A stretch of 64,000 bases of DNA from contig VCAZ01000012.1 in the NCBI GenBank assembly GCA_005784505.1, positions 710,001 to 774,000 of the forward strand, in the 5' to 3' direction. This document shows, piece after piece, positions 63,828 through 64,000 of this stretch. Source of the stretch: Bagarius yarrelli. Its lineage: Eukaryota > Chordata > Actinopteri > Siluriformes > Sisoridae. A program made the translations under genes and the position numbers. Each line of letters opens with the position of its first letter. Position 1 is the first letter of the stretch. The notes below the pieces were generated by a model. That model searched no databases. It saw nothing but the letters and a program-made list of their open reading frames with translations, and was not told where the DNA came from.

Positions 63828-64000
63828 CTGACACACACACACAATAAAATCTGAAATTACTAATAGCATGTAATTTAGCAAGAGTTATATTTGCAAGAGT
63901 TGTAAAACACCTTTACCTCCACCTACAGAAAACACAACATTTACCGACAGAAAGACAGACAGATTAGACAGACAGACAAACAGGATTAGATTAATAGATA
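63828..64000. other. Start of the next upstream chd1l intron
   Basis: AC run, then AT-rich sequence and a GACA microsatellite. No further exon recognised before the window ends. Confidence 0.6.

Noticed and set aside
1..64000. Prokaryotic-type operons, defence systems or phage
   Set aside because: Intron-containing vertebrate genes and fish repeats throughout; nothing bacterial seen.

Overview
This window looks like nuclear DNA of a ray-finned (teleost) fish. It has split genes with GT-AG introns, tRNA-derived SINEs with fish-type tails, Tc1/mariner, hAT-like and LINE remnants, and very long micro- and minisatellites. The two genes recognised both read best as teleost orthologues: traf3ip2 (Act1/CIKS) and chd1l (ALC1). 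I cannot name the species. There is nothing prokaryotic here, and no rRNA or tRNA gene.

Layout. 1-37 kb is a gene desert built of repeats: a CT tract (0.3-0.8 kb), a 32-bp minisatellite (2.0-2.5 kb), a CAA/CAG tract (5.5-6.2 kb), a Tc1 element split by a 1.5-kb hAT-like insertion (7.3-9.2 kb), a nearly intact DD37E Tc1-type transposon (10.8-12.4 kb), a 36-bp satellite grown out of LINE coding sequence (12.9-14.1 kb), a 21-bp satellite (21.6-23.1 kb), a 28-bp satellite (25.0-27.5 kb), and a tandemly duplicated block with GTGA arrays (29.7-32.6 kb). SINE copies are scattered through it. 37.5-45.9 kb holds the whole coding region of traf3ip2 on the minus strand: nine coding exons, all joining in frame to give 431 residues. 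A probable non-coding first exon and CCAAT/GC promoter lie at 51.1-51.3 kb. Several of its introns are filled by different tandem arrays: GAGAA, a 47-bp unit carrying two AP-1 sites, CTAT/CCAT and GACA/GATA. 51.9-52.6 kb holds a second copy of the LINE-derived 36-bp satellite. 52.6-57.5 kb is intergenic. 57.7-63.8 kb holds the last eight coding exons of chd1l on the minus strand: an acidic linker, the macro domain, a Ser/Pro linker and a C-terminal BRCT domain. The gene continues past the right edge.

How the genes work. Act1 is the SEFIR-domain adaptor that joins IL-17 receptors to TRAF proteins, leading to NF-kB and AP-1/MAPK output. CHD1L is a PAR-activated SNF2 chromatin remodeller whose macro domain binds poly(ADP-ribose). 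They lie head to tail about 6.4 kb apart and I see no functional coupling.

Most unusual observations: (1) two consecutive introns of chd1l carry U12-type (minor spliceosome) signals, one with AT-AC ends; (2) the same 12 codons of a LINE reverse transcriptase have become a satellite at two places 38 kb apart, probably because the LINE carries a 9-bp direct repeat flanking that segment; (3) an array with dozens of perfect AP-1 motifs sits in an intron of traf3ip2; (4) a 1,536-bp hAT-like insertion with an 8-bp target duplication splits a Tc1 transposase. All family names come from reading the sequence, not from a database search.
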